Both the position numbers and the translations under genes were made by a program. Below are positions 35,309 to 44,800 of a DNA stretch of 64,000 nt, piece after piece. The stretch covers positions 62,001-126,000 of the forward strand of contig JAFEFF010000201.1 of the NCBI GenBank assembly GCA_018240745.1, in the 5' to 3' direction. The notes under the pieces were generated by a model, which searched no databases, had not been told where the DNA came from, and saw only the letters and a program-made list of their open reading frames with translations. How positions within the stretch are numbered: position 1 is the stretch's first letter; each line of letters opens with the position of its first letter. Source of the DNA: Pseudomonadota bacterium (GTDB taxonomy: Bacteria > Pseudomonadota > Alphaproteobacteria > Reyranellales > Reyranellaceae).

Positions 35309-35487
35309 AGCCCGTCTCCCGGTTTCATCGCGGGCCATGGTTCGGCGCGCGGATCGGCCGGCACCTTGATCCGGGCCGTCACGGTGGCGGCCGAATCGGC
35401 GGCAGCGGCGACGTCGTCGGGGAATTCCGCCAGCGCCTTGTCGAGACCGGCCCGGCGGGCCAGCGCCTGCATCAATTCCTTGTCCAT
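35305..35487 (-). CDS. Small AtzG-like (DUF4089/GatC-like) subunit
   Basis: This 60-residue acidic helical protein (MDKELMQALARRAGLDKAL ... DDVAAAADSAATVTARI) fits DUF4089/AtzG, a GatC-like chain that wraps around and stabilises an AtzE-type amidase. The stop overlaps the amidase ATG (ATGA), implying coupled synthesis in equal amounts. AAGGACC precedes the ATG by about 2 nt. A 13-bp tandem repeat lies just upstream. It is too short for a confident family call by length alone; the position carries most of the weight. Confidence 0.75.
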   Translation of the reverse strand: MDKELMQALARRAGLDKALAEFPDDVAAAADSAATVTARIKVPADPRAEPWPAMKPGDGL

Positions 35488-35496
35488 CGGTCCTTC

Positions 35497-35533
35497 CTCT
35501 CGTGTGGGCCTCTCGTGTGGGCCTCTCGCGTGC
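35497..35533. repeat. Tandem repeat, 13-bp units (about 2.8 copies)
   Basis: CTCTCGTGTGGGC at 35497-35509 and again at 35510-35522, then a diverged partial copy CTCTCGCGTGC to 35533. It sits in the 86 bp between the TauE-like gene stop and the AtzG-like start, about 10 nt upstream of the latter on the minus strand. Confidence 0.85.
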
Positions 35534-35573
35534 TCTGCCAACGTCAGCACGAATCGCGCGGCGCCGTCCACGT

Positions 35574-36455
35574 TCACGGCGGTGCGGGCGATCGCCGTGC
35601 GGCAATCCTGCGCGTGAAGAAGACGTAGAGCAGCCAGAGATCGACCACGATCGTCGCCAGCATGAAGCCGTACGCCTCCGGACCCGGCACCAGGTCGAGC
35701 TCCATCAGCACGCGCGAGAGCCCGAAGCCGACCACCCAGGCGTCGAAGCTCATGCAGAGGCGGCGGAAGGTCTCGGCATCCAGGCGCCGGATCGCCCAGG
35801 CGCCGACCGGGATGCCGATCAGCATGGCGACCGCGAACGGCGGGGTCAGCGCGAGACTCCGGGACGTGAACAGGCCGAGGTGCCAGTAGACCATCGCGGT
35901 CAGGCTGGACTCGGCGGCGCGGACCAGGGCGAGGCCGGCGCGAAACTCGTTCTTCACCAGCCCCTGGTTGTTGAACAGCACGGCGAGCGGCGGGCCGGAG
36001 ATCGTGGTCAGCGAATAGAGGACGCCAAGGGCCCCGCCGAACGGCAGCCCGACCGCCCAGGTCGACTGGATGGGCCGGCGCCAGCCGGCGGCCTGCACCA
36101 GGATGAGCGGCAGGAAGATGGCGTAGGTAACCAGCTTGACCCAGGCGGGATGGAGCCAATGGAGGAGCAGCGCGCCCAGGCCGATCCCGGGCAGCAGGCC
36201 CATCAGGATGGGAAAGACCCGCCGCCAGACCGATGGAACGCCCCCGCGGTTGATCGCCAGGACATAGAAGTTGATCAGCACCTCGATCAACACGACCGCC
36301 GGGTTGAGCACCCGGTTCGTGTAGAAGACCAGCGCCAGCGGCACGGTGAGGGAGGAAAAGCCGTAGCCGATCGCGCCGTTCACAATGGCTGCGAACAAGG
36401 CGACGGCAGTCACCACGACCAGGGCTGCGTCAAGTGGAGGCATGGGCGACCCCAT
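35574..36455 (-). CDS. TauE/SafE-family permease
   Basis: This 293-residue membrane protein has eight predicted helices in two repeats. It shows VNGAIGYGFSSLTVPLALVF near the start and LGVLYSLTTISGPPLAVLFN in the middle, both typical of the TauE/SafE (sulfite exporter, formerly DUF81) family. Members export sulfite, sulfoacetate or other small anions. The neighbouring sulfite dehydrogenase (10 kb away) and TauD-family gene (2.3 kb away) make a sulfur link possible. An ATG at 36443 is an alternative start. Confidence 0.85.
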   Translation of the reverse strand: MGSPMPPLDAALVVVTAVALFAAIVNGAIGYGFSSLTVPLALVFYTNRVLNPAVVLIEVLINFYVLAINRGGVPSVWRRVFPILMGLLPGIGLGALLLHWLHPAWVKLVTYAIFLPLILVQAAGWRRPIQSTWAVGLPFGGALGVLYSLTTISGPPLAVLFNNQGLVKNEFRAGLALVRAAESSLTAMVYWHLGLFTSRSLALTPPFAVAMLIGIPVGAWAIRRLDAETFRRLCMSFDAWVVGFGLSRVLMELDLVPGPEAYGFMLATIVVDLWLLYVFFTRRIAARRSPAPP

Positions 36456-36601
36456 CAGACGGTGCGCTCAGCGGGTTGCAAGAATCCTCGCATCCCTTCT
36501 AACGTTTGGCCGTTACTGCAAGGTCAGCACAGCACGCGACGGACCGTCCATGATTTTTGGGTCACGTCGTGCGGGCCGGTGCCCGCAGTTGGGGGGATCA
36601 G

Positions 36602-38716
36602 TTGGGCGACCATACGCTGGCGATTTTCGCCGCCGAGCTGATCCTGCTGCTGCTGGTCGGCCGGCTGCTGGGCGAAGGCATGAACCGGATCGGCCAGCCC
36701 GCGCTGTTCGGCCAGCTGCTGGCCGGCGTCCTGCTCGGGCCGTCGGTCTTCGGCATGCTGGCGCCGCACTGGCGGGCCGTCGTCTTTCCCGACGACAAGA
36801 CGCTCAAGACCATGATCGATGCGGTGTCGCAGATCGGCATCCTGTTGCTGCTGCTGCTGACCGGCATGGAGACCAACCTCGCCCTGGTGCGGCGGCGCAC
36901 GCGCGCCGTGATCTCCTCGTCGCTTTCGGGCATCGCCGTGCCGTTCGCCTGCGGCGTGGCGCTCGCTTATGCGCTGCCGAAGGACGTCATCCCGTCGCAC
37001 GACAACCCCCTGGTGACGGCGCTGTTCCTCGGCACGGCGCTCGCCATCTCGTCGGTCAAGATCGTCGCCATGACGTTGATGGATATCGGCGTCATCCGCC
37101 GCGACATCGGCCAGATGATCCTGTCCACGGCGATCCTCGACGACACCATCGCCTGGATCATCATCGCCGTGATCTCGGGCATTGCCACCCACGGCACGGT
37201 CGACCTCCAGAACGTCGGCGCGAGCATCGGCGGCACGGCGCTGTTCCTCGCCTTCTGCCTGACCATCGGCCATCGCCTGGTCGGACGGCTGATCGTCTGG
37301 GTGAACGACCACATGACGATCGACGTGCCGGTGATCACCGCGATCCTGGTCGTGATGCTGGCGCTCGCGCTCACCACCGAGCTGCTCGGCGTGCACACCG
37401 CGCTCGGCGCCTTCGTCGCCGGCATCATGATCGGCCAGTCGCCGATCCTGACCGAGCATATCGAGAACGAGCTGCGCGGCTTCATCTTCGCCTTCTTCGC
37501 GCCGGTGTTCTTCGCCGTCGCCGGCCTCGGCATGGACCTGCGCACCCTGATGAATCCGACGCTGCTGCTGTTCACCGTGGCGGTGATCGCGGTGGCGAGC
37601 GTCGGCAAGTTCGCCGGCGCCCTGGCCGGCGGGCGGCTGGGCGGCCTCAGCACCCTGGAATCGCTGGCGCTGGCGACCGGCCTCAACGCGCGCGGCTCGA
37701 CCGAGGTGATCATCGCCAGCATCGGCCTGGCCATGGGCGCCCTGAGCACCGAGCTCTACACCATGATCGTCGCCATGGCGGTGGTCACCACCATGGCGAT
37801 GCCGCCGATGCTGCGCTGGGTCATGGCGCGGGTGCCGCTGGGCGAGGAGGAGGCCAAACGTCTCGAAAAGGAAGAGGCCGAGCTGGCGCAGGCCGTCCCG
37901 AAGATGGAGCGCGCGCTGGTCTATGTAGACGACAGTCCGAACGGCCGTCTGGCGGCCCAGCTCGCCGGCCTGTTCGCCGCGCGCCACCAGTTGCTGACCA
38001 CGGTGCTCGACGTGCCGGGCGAAAAGTCGCCGGAGCAGACGACGAGCCGCGAGAAGGTCACCGAAGCCGCCCGTGCCACGGGCGAGGAGCCGGGCAACGC
38101 CCAGTCGCTGGTGATGGCGCGCCCGGCGACCCGCGACGACGCCCTGCAGCGCGAGCTCGGCCGCGGTTACGACATCGTCTTCGCCGGCCTCGACCAGCCG
38201 GTCCAGCCGCACTCCCGCCACTTCGACGCGCGGTTGCAGGTGCTGGTCAGTTCCTTCAAGGGACCGGTGGCGATTGCCGTGCACGGCGCCGGCGCCGCCG
38301 GACCCTCCGACGTGCCGCTCGACATCCTGCTGCCGACCAGCGGCACTGCCGATTCACGGCTGGCCACCGAGATCGCCCTGGCGTTCGCCGGGGCCAGCAA
38401 GGGCAATGTCACCGCCCTCCACGTCTTCGAGCCGCGGGAGGATACCGCCTTGCTGCGCGGCCGCGGCCGACGGCCAGGGATCTCGCTGCTGGTCGACGTC
38501 CATCGCCTGGGCAAGCGCGGCGGCGTGCCGGTCAAGGGCCTGACCGCAACGAGCAGCCAGCCGGACAGGGAGATCCAGCGCCAGCTCAAGGGCGGCCGCT
38601 TCGACCTGGTGGTGCTCGGCACCTCGCTGCGCCAGGGCGAGACCAAGTTCCTGGGATCGCGCATGGCGTCGCTGCTGCGCCGCATCCGCACGCCGGCGCT
38701 GGTCATTGCGCGGTGA
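36602..38716 (+). CDS. CPA2 cation/proton antiporter with universal-stress-protein tail
   Basis: This 704-residue protein has twelve to thirteen N-terminal helices (~1-410) of the KefB/NapA (Na_H_Exchanger) family, with ILDDTIAWIIIAV (the paired-Asp ion site region), LGVHTALGAFVAGIMIG and ATGLNARGSTEVIIA. The cytoplasmic part (~430-704) carries two USP-like segments (MERALVYVDDSPNGRLAAQL and VPLDILLPTSGTADSRL). It exchanges Na+ or K+ for H+. The TTG at 36602 is chosen because GGGGGGA sits 4 nt before it and the protein then begins at the first helix; an upstream TTG (36557) in the same frame has no ribosome site. Confidence 0.9.
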   Translation: MGDHTLAIFAAELILLLLVGRLLGEGMNRIGQPALFGQLLAGVLLGPSVFGMLAPHWRAVVFPDDKTLKTMIDAVSQIGILLLLLLTGMETNLALVRRRTRAVISSSLSGIAVPFACGVALAYALPKDVIPSHDNPLVTALFLGTALAISSVKIVAMTLMDIGVIRRDIGQMILSTAILDDTIAWIIIAVISGIATHGTVDLQNVGASIGGTALFLAFCLTIGHRLVGRLIVWVNDHMTIDVPVITAILVVMLALALTTELLGVHTALGAFVAGIMIGQSPILTEHIENELRGFIFAFFAPVFFAVAGLGMDLRTLMNPTLLLFTVAVIAVASVGKFAGALAGGRLGGLSTLESLALATGLNARGSTEVIIASIGLAMGALSTELYTMIVAMAVVTTMAMPPMLRWVMARVPLGEEEAKRLEKEEAELAQAVPKMERALVYVDDSPNGRLAAQLAGLFAARHQLLTTVLDVPGEKSPEQTTSREKVTEAARATGEEPGNAQSLVMARPATRDDALQRELGRGYDIVFAGLDQPVQPHSRHFDARLQVLVSSFKGPVAIAVHGAGAAGPSDVPLDILLPTSGTADSRLATEIALAFAGASKGNVTALHVFEPREDTALLRGRGRRPGISLLVDVHRLGKRGGVPVKGLTATSSQPDREIQRQLKGGRFDLVVLGTSLRQGETKFLGSRMASLLRRIRTPALVIAR

Positions 38717-38764
38717 CGCCAAAGCCGGTGACAATGCCCGGCTTCCGCAAGGAGTGAGCGGGCG

Positions 38765-39613
38765 ATGAGGAACAGTCGGATCGAGGTACGGCCGATCTCG
38801 GGCGCCGGCGGGGCGGAGATTTCCGGTGTCGACGTGAGCCGCGAGCTCGACGACGGCACGATCGGCGAGATCCGCGACGCGCTGAACGAGCATTGCGTGG
38901 TGTTCTTCCGCGACCAGGAGATCGACACCGCGCAGCACAAGGCCTTCGCCCGCCGCTTCGGCCCGATCTTCCTCCATCCCAACTTCGCCACCGTCATGGA
39001 AGATCCGGAGGTGGTGATGGTCCGCCGCGAGCCGGGCGACGTTTCCCATGTCGGCGAGGACTGGCACACCGACACGACCATGGTCGCCGAGCCGCCGATG
39101 GGGGCGATCCTCTACGGCATCGACGTCCCGCCCTACGGCGGCGACACCCTGTTCGCCAACCAGTACCAGGCCTACGAGGCGCTTTCGCCGACCATGAAGC
39201 GGATGATCGAGGGCCTGCGCGCCGTGCACAGCGACATCGGCATCGCCGGCCCCAATGCCAGCCGCAACAAGCTGCGCTCGACCAGGAACCGCGACGATGC
39301 AGGCTGGCGCGAGACCCGCAGCCTTCATCCGATCGTCCGCAGCCATCCCGAAACCGGGCGCAAGTGCCTGTTCGTCAACGCCTCCTACACGATCGGCATC
39401 GAGGGCATGACGCCGGCCGAGGGCAAGGCGCTGCTCGACTTCCTGCTGGAGCACGGCCACCGGCCGGAATTCACCTTCCGCTTCCGCTGGCAGAAGGGCT
39501 CGATCGCCTTCTGGGACAATCGCAGCACCAAGCACATCGCGCTGGGCGACACCGGCCCGTTCCGCCGCCTGATGCGCCGCATCCAGATCGGCGGCGCCGG
39601 CGTACCGGTCTAG
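38765..39613 (+). CDS. TauD/TfdA-family Fe(II)/2-oxoglutarate dioxygenase
   Basis: This 282-residue enzyme has the metal triad His101 and Asp103 (DWHTDTTM) with the distal His257 (STKHIALGD), and the 2-oxoglutarate-binding Arg near 268 (FRRLMRRIQI). The N-terminus (GAGGAEISGVDVSREL) is typical of TauD/TfdA. The family releases sulfite from taurine or other alkanesulfonates, or cleaves phenoxyacetates and related substrates. AAGGAG lies about 10 nt before the ATG. It converges with the NHL gene; their stops share the bases CTAG. Confidence 0.92.
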   Translation: MRNSRIEVRPISGAGGAEISGVDVSRELDDGTIGEIRDALNEHCVVFFRDQEIDTAQHKAFARRFGPIFLHPNFATVMEDPEVVMVRREPGDVSHVGEDWHTDTTMVAEPPMGAILYGIDVPPYGGDTLFANQYQAYEALSPTMKRMIEGLRAVHSDIGIAGPNASRNKLRSTRNRDDAGWRETRSLHPIVRSHPETGRKCLFVNASYTIGIEGMTPAEGKALLDFLLEHGHRPEFTFRFRWQKGSIAFWDNRSTKHIALGDTGPFRRLMRRIQIGGAGVPV

Positions 39614-40449
39614 GTCAGCCGCTCGAGCCTGGTGACTTCCTGCGGCGGCAACTCGCTGAGGTAGAGGTTGCCGTCGGCATCGCCCGACAGGCCGTGCGCG
39701 CCGTTGATGGCGCCGCGGCAGCGGCCGATCAGCTCGCCATCGGGCGTGAGCAGGCTGATCCGCGGGATCTGGTCGGTCACGAACACCAGGCCGCGGTCGT
39801 CGATCCAGATCTGCATCGGGTGATAGAAGTCCCCCCATTCGGCGGCGAAGGTGCCGTCGCGGTGGAACACCTGCACCCGGTTGTTCTCGCGGTCCGCCAC
39901 CAGCACGCGGCCGCGCCGGTCGACGGCGATCGCGTGCGGCGTCGTGAAGGCGCCCGGCCCATGACCCGGCTGGCCCCATGTCGCGAGCAGCCGGCCGTCC
40001 GGCGCGAAGCGATGGACGTTGGAATTGCCGTAGCCGTCCGACACGTAGATCTCGCCGTCGGCCGATTCGGCGGCCGCGGTCGGATGGTTGAACGGCGCAT
40101 CGAGCTCGGGCCAATGGCGGCGGCCCAGCGCCTGCAGGAGCTTGCCGTCCCGGTCGAAGCGCAACACCTGATGCGCATCGCGGTCGGCGACCAGGATCGC
40201 GCCGCCGTTGCCGGCATTGATGTAGTGCGGCTCGGCCAGGACACCCTCGCCCCAACTGCCGATCTCGCGGCCGTTGCGGTCGAACACCACGACCGGCCGG
40301 TCGGTGCCGCGTTGCGCCACGTGCACCCGGCCCTCGCCGTCGACCATCAGGTCGGACAGGAAGCCGAATGGCTTCGCCGGTCTGGCCCACTTGCGATCGA
40401 TGCCATAGCGGCGATCGCCGAGGATCACGGTGTAGCGTTCGTCGGACAT
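39610..40449 (-). CDS. NHL-repeat beta-propeller protein
   Basis: This 279-residue protein is made of about six NHL/SMP-30-like blades of the form PDGRLLATWG, GRVLVADRENNRVQVF, DGEIYVSDGYGNSNVHRF and GLVFVTDQIPRISLL. It has no signal peptide or membrane segment. NHL propellers bind proteins or act as lactonases/hydrolases; this one resembles peptidylglycine-amidating lyase-like NHL proteins in bacteria, without a clear catalytic signature. It starts at ATG 40449, 16 bp from the divergent GST start, so the two share a promoter region. Confidence 0.87.
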   Translation of the reverse strand: MSDERYTVILGDRRYGIDRKWARPAKPFGFLSDLMVDGEGRVHVAQRGTDRPVVVFDRNGREIGSWGEGVLAEPHYINAGNGGAILVADRDAHQVLRFDRDGKLLQALGRRHWPELDAPFNHPTAAAESADGEIYVSDGYGNSNVHRFAPDGRLLATWGQPGHGPGAFTTPHAIAVDRRGRVLVADRENNRVQVFHRDGTFAAEWGDFYHPMQIWIDDRGLVFVTDQIPRISLLTPDGELIGRCRGAINGAHGLSGDADGNLYLSELPPQEVTRLERLT

Positions 40450-40465
40450 GGGGCAAGATACTAGC

Positions 40466-41128
40466 ATGACCGATGCCAAGCGCTCCGATAGCCGACTCGT
40501 GCTGCACGGCAGCTTCACCTCCAGCTCGAGCTACAAGCCGATGCTGTTCCTGGTCCTGAGCGGCCTGCCGTTTTCGTTCCGGACCGTGAACCTGAAGAAG
40601 GGCGTGCAAAGGGAAGCCCCGCACCTCGCGATCAACCGCTACGGCCAGGTGCCGGTGCTGCAGCACCGCGGGCTGACCCTGGTCATGTCCAACGTGATCC
40701 TCGACTATCTTGCGCGCACCACCGGCAAGTTCGAGGCCGACGACGAGCAGGACCGCATTCATGCCCGCGAGTGGCTGTCCTGGGAGAACGACGCCATCAC
40801 CAACGTCGCGCGGGTCCGCCACTTCGCCCGCTTCCGCCCCGACGTGCCGCAGCAGATCGTCGACTACTTCCGGCCCGCTGCCGAGGCGGCGCTCGACTTC
40901 ATCGACAAGGCGCTCGAGGGGCGGCAGTGGCTGGTCGGCAACCGTTGCACCATCGCCGATCTCGGCTGCTTCGGCCGCATGGTGTTCATGGCCGAGGGCG
41001 GCATGAACCTCGACAGGAGGCCGCATGCGGCGGCGTGGCGCGAGCGCATCATGGCGATGCCGGGCTTCGCCCTGCCCTACGACCTGATCCCCAAGAAGGA
41101 CACCGAGTTCGAGTCTAGGAGCGCGTGA
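40466..41128 (+). CDS. Glutathione S-transferase
   Basis: This 220-residue protein has a thioredoxin-like N-terminal domain (LVLHGSFTSSSSYKPMLFLV with a Ser near the active site, then GQVPVLQHRGLTLVMSNVIL for the glutathione-binding SNAI-type motif). The helical C-terminal domain has CTIADLGCFGRMVFM, the N-capping motif. It would conjugate glutathione to an electrophile or act in thiol transfer. ATG 40466. Its 3' end overlaps the convergent dsbB stop by 14 nt. Confidence 0.92.
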   Translation: MTDAKRSDSRLVLHGSFTSSSSYKPMLFLVLSGLPFSFRTVNLKKGVQREAPHLAINRYGQVPVLQHRGLTLVMSNVILDYLARTTGKFEADDEQDRIHAREWLSWENDAITNVARVRHFARFRPDVPQQIVDYFRPAAEAALDFIDKALEGRQWLVGNRCTIADLGCFGRMVFMAEGGMNLDRRPHAAAWRERIMAMPGFALPYDLIPKKDTEFESRSA

Positions 41129-41669
41129 AAAGCCAATAGCTGGTCGGATTGTCCGGGCACTCGACCGGCCCGCACAGGACAAAGGCCGCGACCGCATTGG
41201 CGAGCGTCACCAGGATCAGGAGCCAGGCCGCGAAGGACGACAGGCTGCCCATCGGCAGCGCATGGCGACCCTCGCGCCGCTCCGGCTCGCGCGGCGACAG
41301 CAGCAGCAGGAAAGCGACGCCCAGCACGGCCGCCGTGAAGAAGACGAACGTCCAGGTGTAGAGATGCAGGCCGAGCAGCGGCGGCCCGTAACCCTGGTCG
41401 CCCGGCACGATGTGCAGCAGGACCTGGCGGCCCGATGTGGCGAGGCCGAACAGCGCTGCCAGCAGGGTGATGCCGTAGTGCAACGGCTGCGAGCCGAAGC
41501 GCAGGTTCATCAGGAAGCCGAAGCCGCACATCACGAACGCGATGCGCTGCAGCATGCACAGCGGACACGGCAGCGCGTTGTGGGCGAACTGCAGCACGAA
41601 GGCGACCCCCAGCGCGCCCACGACGGCCATCGCGCCCAGCCAGTTGCCGAAGCGGACCAGCGCCGTCAT
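41115..41669 (-). CDS. dsbB: Disulfide bond formation protein B
   Basis: This 184-residue inner membrane protein has four helices. Cys35-PL-Cys38 (PCPLCML) lies after helix 1, and the second redox pair Cys166/Cys171 (CGPVEC) is in the last periplasmic stretch. DsbB re-oxidises DsbA by passing electrons to ubiquinone. The second pair is closer to the C-terminus than in E. coli and helix order is preserved. It starts 2 nt after the small DUF5993-like gene stop. No dsbA is visible in the window. Confidence 0.9.
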   Translation of the reverse strand: MTALVRFGNWLGAMAVVGALGVAFVLQFAHNALPCPLCMLQRIAFVMCGFGFLMNLRFGSQPLHYGITLLAALFGLATSGRQVLLHIVPGDQGYGPPLLGLHLYTWTFVFFTAAVLGVAFLLLLSPREPERREGRHALPMGSLSSFAAWLLILVTLANAVAAFVLCGPVECPDNPTSYWLFTRS

Positions 41670-41671
41670 GG

Positions 41672-41827
41672 CTAGAACGACAACGGCAGCGCGTCGGTCA
41701 TGTGATGGACGAGCCACACCACCGACAGGATGAGACCGAGGCCGAACACGCTGCCGGCAAGGAGGCGCCGCCCGCGGAGCGCGGTCAGCATCGCGATGGC
41801 GACCAGGAGGAAGATCAGGGCAGTCAC
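41672..41827 (-). CDS. DUF5993-like 51-residue membrane protein
   Basis: A small gene, GTG 41825-41827 to TAG 41672-41674. The product has two hydrophobic helices (TALIFLLVAIAML and AGSVFGLGLILSVVWLV) joined by RGRRLL and ends in HHMTDALPLSF. This matches the DUF5993 pattern of short proteins encoded next to dsbB (ALRGRR and HHxTDxLxLSF, recalled). A partner or regulator of DsbB is a reasonable guess. It lies 25 nt after tamB and 2 nt before dsbB. No Shine-Dalgarno is evident, so translation may be coupled. Confidence 0.8.
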   Translation of the reverse strand: MTALIFLLVAIAMLTALRGRRLLAGSVFGLGLILSVVWLVHHMTDALPLSF

Positions 41828-41852
41828 GAGGGCGAGCGTAGCGCCAATGAAC

Positions 41853-44800
41853 TCAATAGTCCCATTCCATCTTCACGCCGACCTTGCCGTTGGAATCGGC
41901 GCCGATGTCGCCCTCGACCTTGGTGTGCTTGAAGACCTCCCATTCGACCACGGCGCGACTGGAATCGGCCGAGGCCCCCTGGCGCGCGCCGACATACACG
42001 CCGGGCGCCACGTAGCGGCCCCCCTCGACCGAGGTGGTGCCGGCGTTGCTTGCCCCGCCGCCGGAATTGATCGAAAGCTGGTCGAGACCCAGGCTCCCGC
42101 GCAGCCTGCCGAGCGCGCCGCCGCCCCCCTTGCCGGTCAGCTCCGCCAGCGCCTGCGCCGCGCTCAATACTTCCATCGGGCTCAGGCTCGACGACGGCTT
42201 GCCAAAAAGCAGCATCGCCATCACCTCGTCCTGCGGCAGCGAAGGCGACGAGGTGAGCTCGATCTTGGGCGCGCGCGAGGAGCCCGTGATGTCGACCTCG
42301 ATGGTGGTCGACTGCACGGTGGTCGTGGCGGCGAAGTCGAGCAACGGGTCGATGGTCGTCGCCGTCATCAGCGAGACGTTGCCGCGCGTGAAGGTCAGCC
42401 GATGGCCCATCAGGTTGAAATCGCCGCGCCGCAGCGTGAGGTTGCCCAGCACCGCCGGCGCCGACGGATCGCCCGTCACGGTGAACTGGCCGCCGACCTC
42501 GGCGTCGAGCCCGCGGCCGCGCACGAATACCGCCTGAGGCGCCTGCACGTTGAGCGCCAGGCGCACGCCATTGTTCGCCGGCTCCCTGGGACCGACCGGC
42601 GTCGGCGGTGGGGATGGCGGCGCGGTTGCGGCATCGGGTTTGGTGGTGCCGTTGATCTCCGTCACCGGGACGGTGGGGTAGCTCGCCGTCTGCGACGCGG
42701 CGATCGACAGCTCGGCGCGATCGATGGTGACCGGCCCGGTGACGTCGAAGCCGTTGAGCGTCGAACCGTTGATCTTGATGTTGCTCGAGATGCTGGCGAC
42801 CAGGTCGGGCCGGCTGACGAGCAGGGCGCGCTGGGCGTTGACGGCAAGATCGACCGGGAAACCCTGGGCCGGGTCGAGTCGCGCCGAACCCGTCACGTCG
42901 ATCGTGCCGTTGCGCGCGGTCTGGAAGCGCAGGCGCTGGATCTGCAGCGTGTCGCCTTGCAGCGAGATCAGCCCTTCGCCGCCGCTGAGCTGCATGCCAC
43001 TCGCCGGCAGCGAGAGCGTGGCGCCGGTGAGCGAGACGGTTCCTGAGCCGGTGATCGTCTGGCCGTCGATGTTGACGGTGAGGTCGGGCCGCACCGTGCC
43101 GCGGACGTTGCGCACGCTGAGGCCGAGCGCCGGCGAGAACGGGGCGATGTCGATCGAGCCGCCGAGCGTGACCTGCGCCTGGCCCGAGGGCGAACCCTTG
43201 CCCCTGATCGTGAGGTTGGTGCCGGCGCCGGCCGACAAACGCGCATCGACCGAGGCCTGGCGGTCGGCCATCGATGCGGTGCCTTGCAGCGCCAGCGCCG
43301 GCAGCAGCGCCGTCTCCGGCCGCTTCACCCGCACGCCGCTCAGCGAATAGCTCGCCTGCACCCGCGGGTTCGCCAACGCGCCGTTGACCTGCGCCTTGGC
43401 CTGCAGGCTACCCTCGAGGTTGGTGCCTGGCGCGAATCGATCGGCCAGGCTGAGCGGCAGGCCGGAGACGTCGACGGTGAGGTTGCTGTCGGCTGGATCG
43501 ACCACACCGCTCAGCCGCACCGTACCACCGCCCAGCCGCAGCCCCGTCGGGTCGATCGTCACTCGCGCGCCCATCACGCGCGCCTGGGTCGGACTGGCGA
43601 GCGCGATCGGAATGCCCTGGTAGCGGCCGTCGAACTTCTGGAGGGCGACCTTGATCTCGTCGGGCGAGGGCTCGATGCGCGCGGCGAGGTTGGCGTCGGT
43701 CACGGCGCCGGCGACGGCCACGGTGGCGTCGAACGCCTTCGTGTCGCCCTTCACCGTCACCGTGGCGCGCCGCAAATCGGAGATGCCGCTCAGCCCGTCG
43801 GCCTTGAGGCTCGCATCGGCGGCGGCGACGCCCATCGGATCAGCGACCGTGGCGTCGAGCTGCAGCGACTGGACGCCGGTGGCGCCGCTGCGCAGATTGT
43901 CGCCGCGCAGCGTGACCTTCACCTTGCCCGCATTGTCCGGCTCGGTCGCGATGTCGAGATCGATTGCGCCGGCCAGCGCCGTGCCGACCAAGGGCGCCAG
44001 GTCCTCCAACTTCGCGAAGGTCAGGTGGCCATGGCCGGTCGCGCCGCTGGGCGTGACCGCGAGATTGGCGAAATCGACGTTGGCGCTGGCCCAGCTTCCC
44101 TTGAGGTTCGGCACCTGGATGCCGCCATCGGCATTGCGCGCGAACTGGCCTTCGAGCGCCACCGGCTGGTTGGCGAGATCGCCCTCGGCCTTCAGCCGGC
44201 CGTGCACCGCGTCACCCTCGAGGGCGGTATCCAACATCAGCGCGAGCTTCTTCGAGGCGATGCCGCCGCGACTGAGATCGGTGGTGTTGACCGTGAGTTG
44301 CAGGTCGCCGCCGGTCGGCGTCATCATCAGCTTTCCTGCGGCCTCCGCCGAGCCGCCTACATCCGGCTGCAGCACGCCGAGCTTCGGCAGCTTCAAGGTC
44401 ATGTCGATCGAGCCGGTGCGGTCGCGGCCGGTGCCCGACATCTCGAAGGCGAAGCCGGGGCTCGCCATCGCGACCTTGTCGAGCCGCCAGGCGCGATCGG
44501 GCCGCAGCGCCGCCGCCCCACTCAGCTTGAGCGATTCCTGCAGCAGGCCGGGCGGCACACCGTCGAGCGTCAGTTCGTCGAGCGAGCCTTGCCAGCCGGC
44601 CTTCTGCCCATCCTTGTCGTGAGAGGCGGTGAGCTCGATGTGGCCGCGGCCGCCGAGCGGCAGATTAGCGAGCTTGGAAAAGGCGGCGAGCTCAGGGACC
44701 TCGAGCGTGATCCTGCCGTCGGCCGCCTCGGTCGATGGCAGGTAGCTGCCGCCGCCCTTCAGGTTGGCCAACGCCGTCGTCGCATCGAGCCCGTCGATGG

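Noticed and set aside
38354..41197. 947-codon minus-strand frame across four genes
   Set aside because: It runs across both real plus and minus genes in another frame and shows no family motif.
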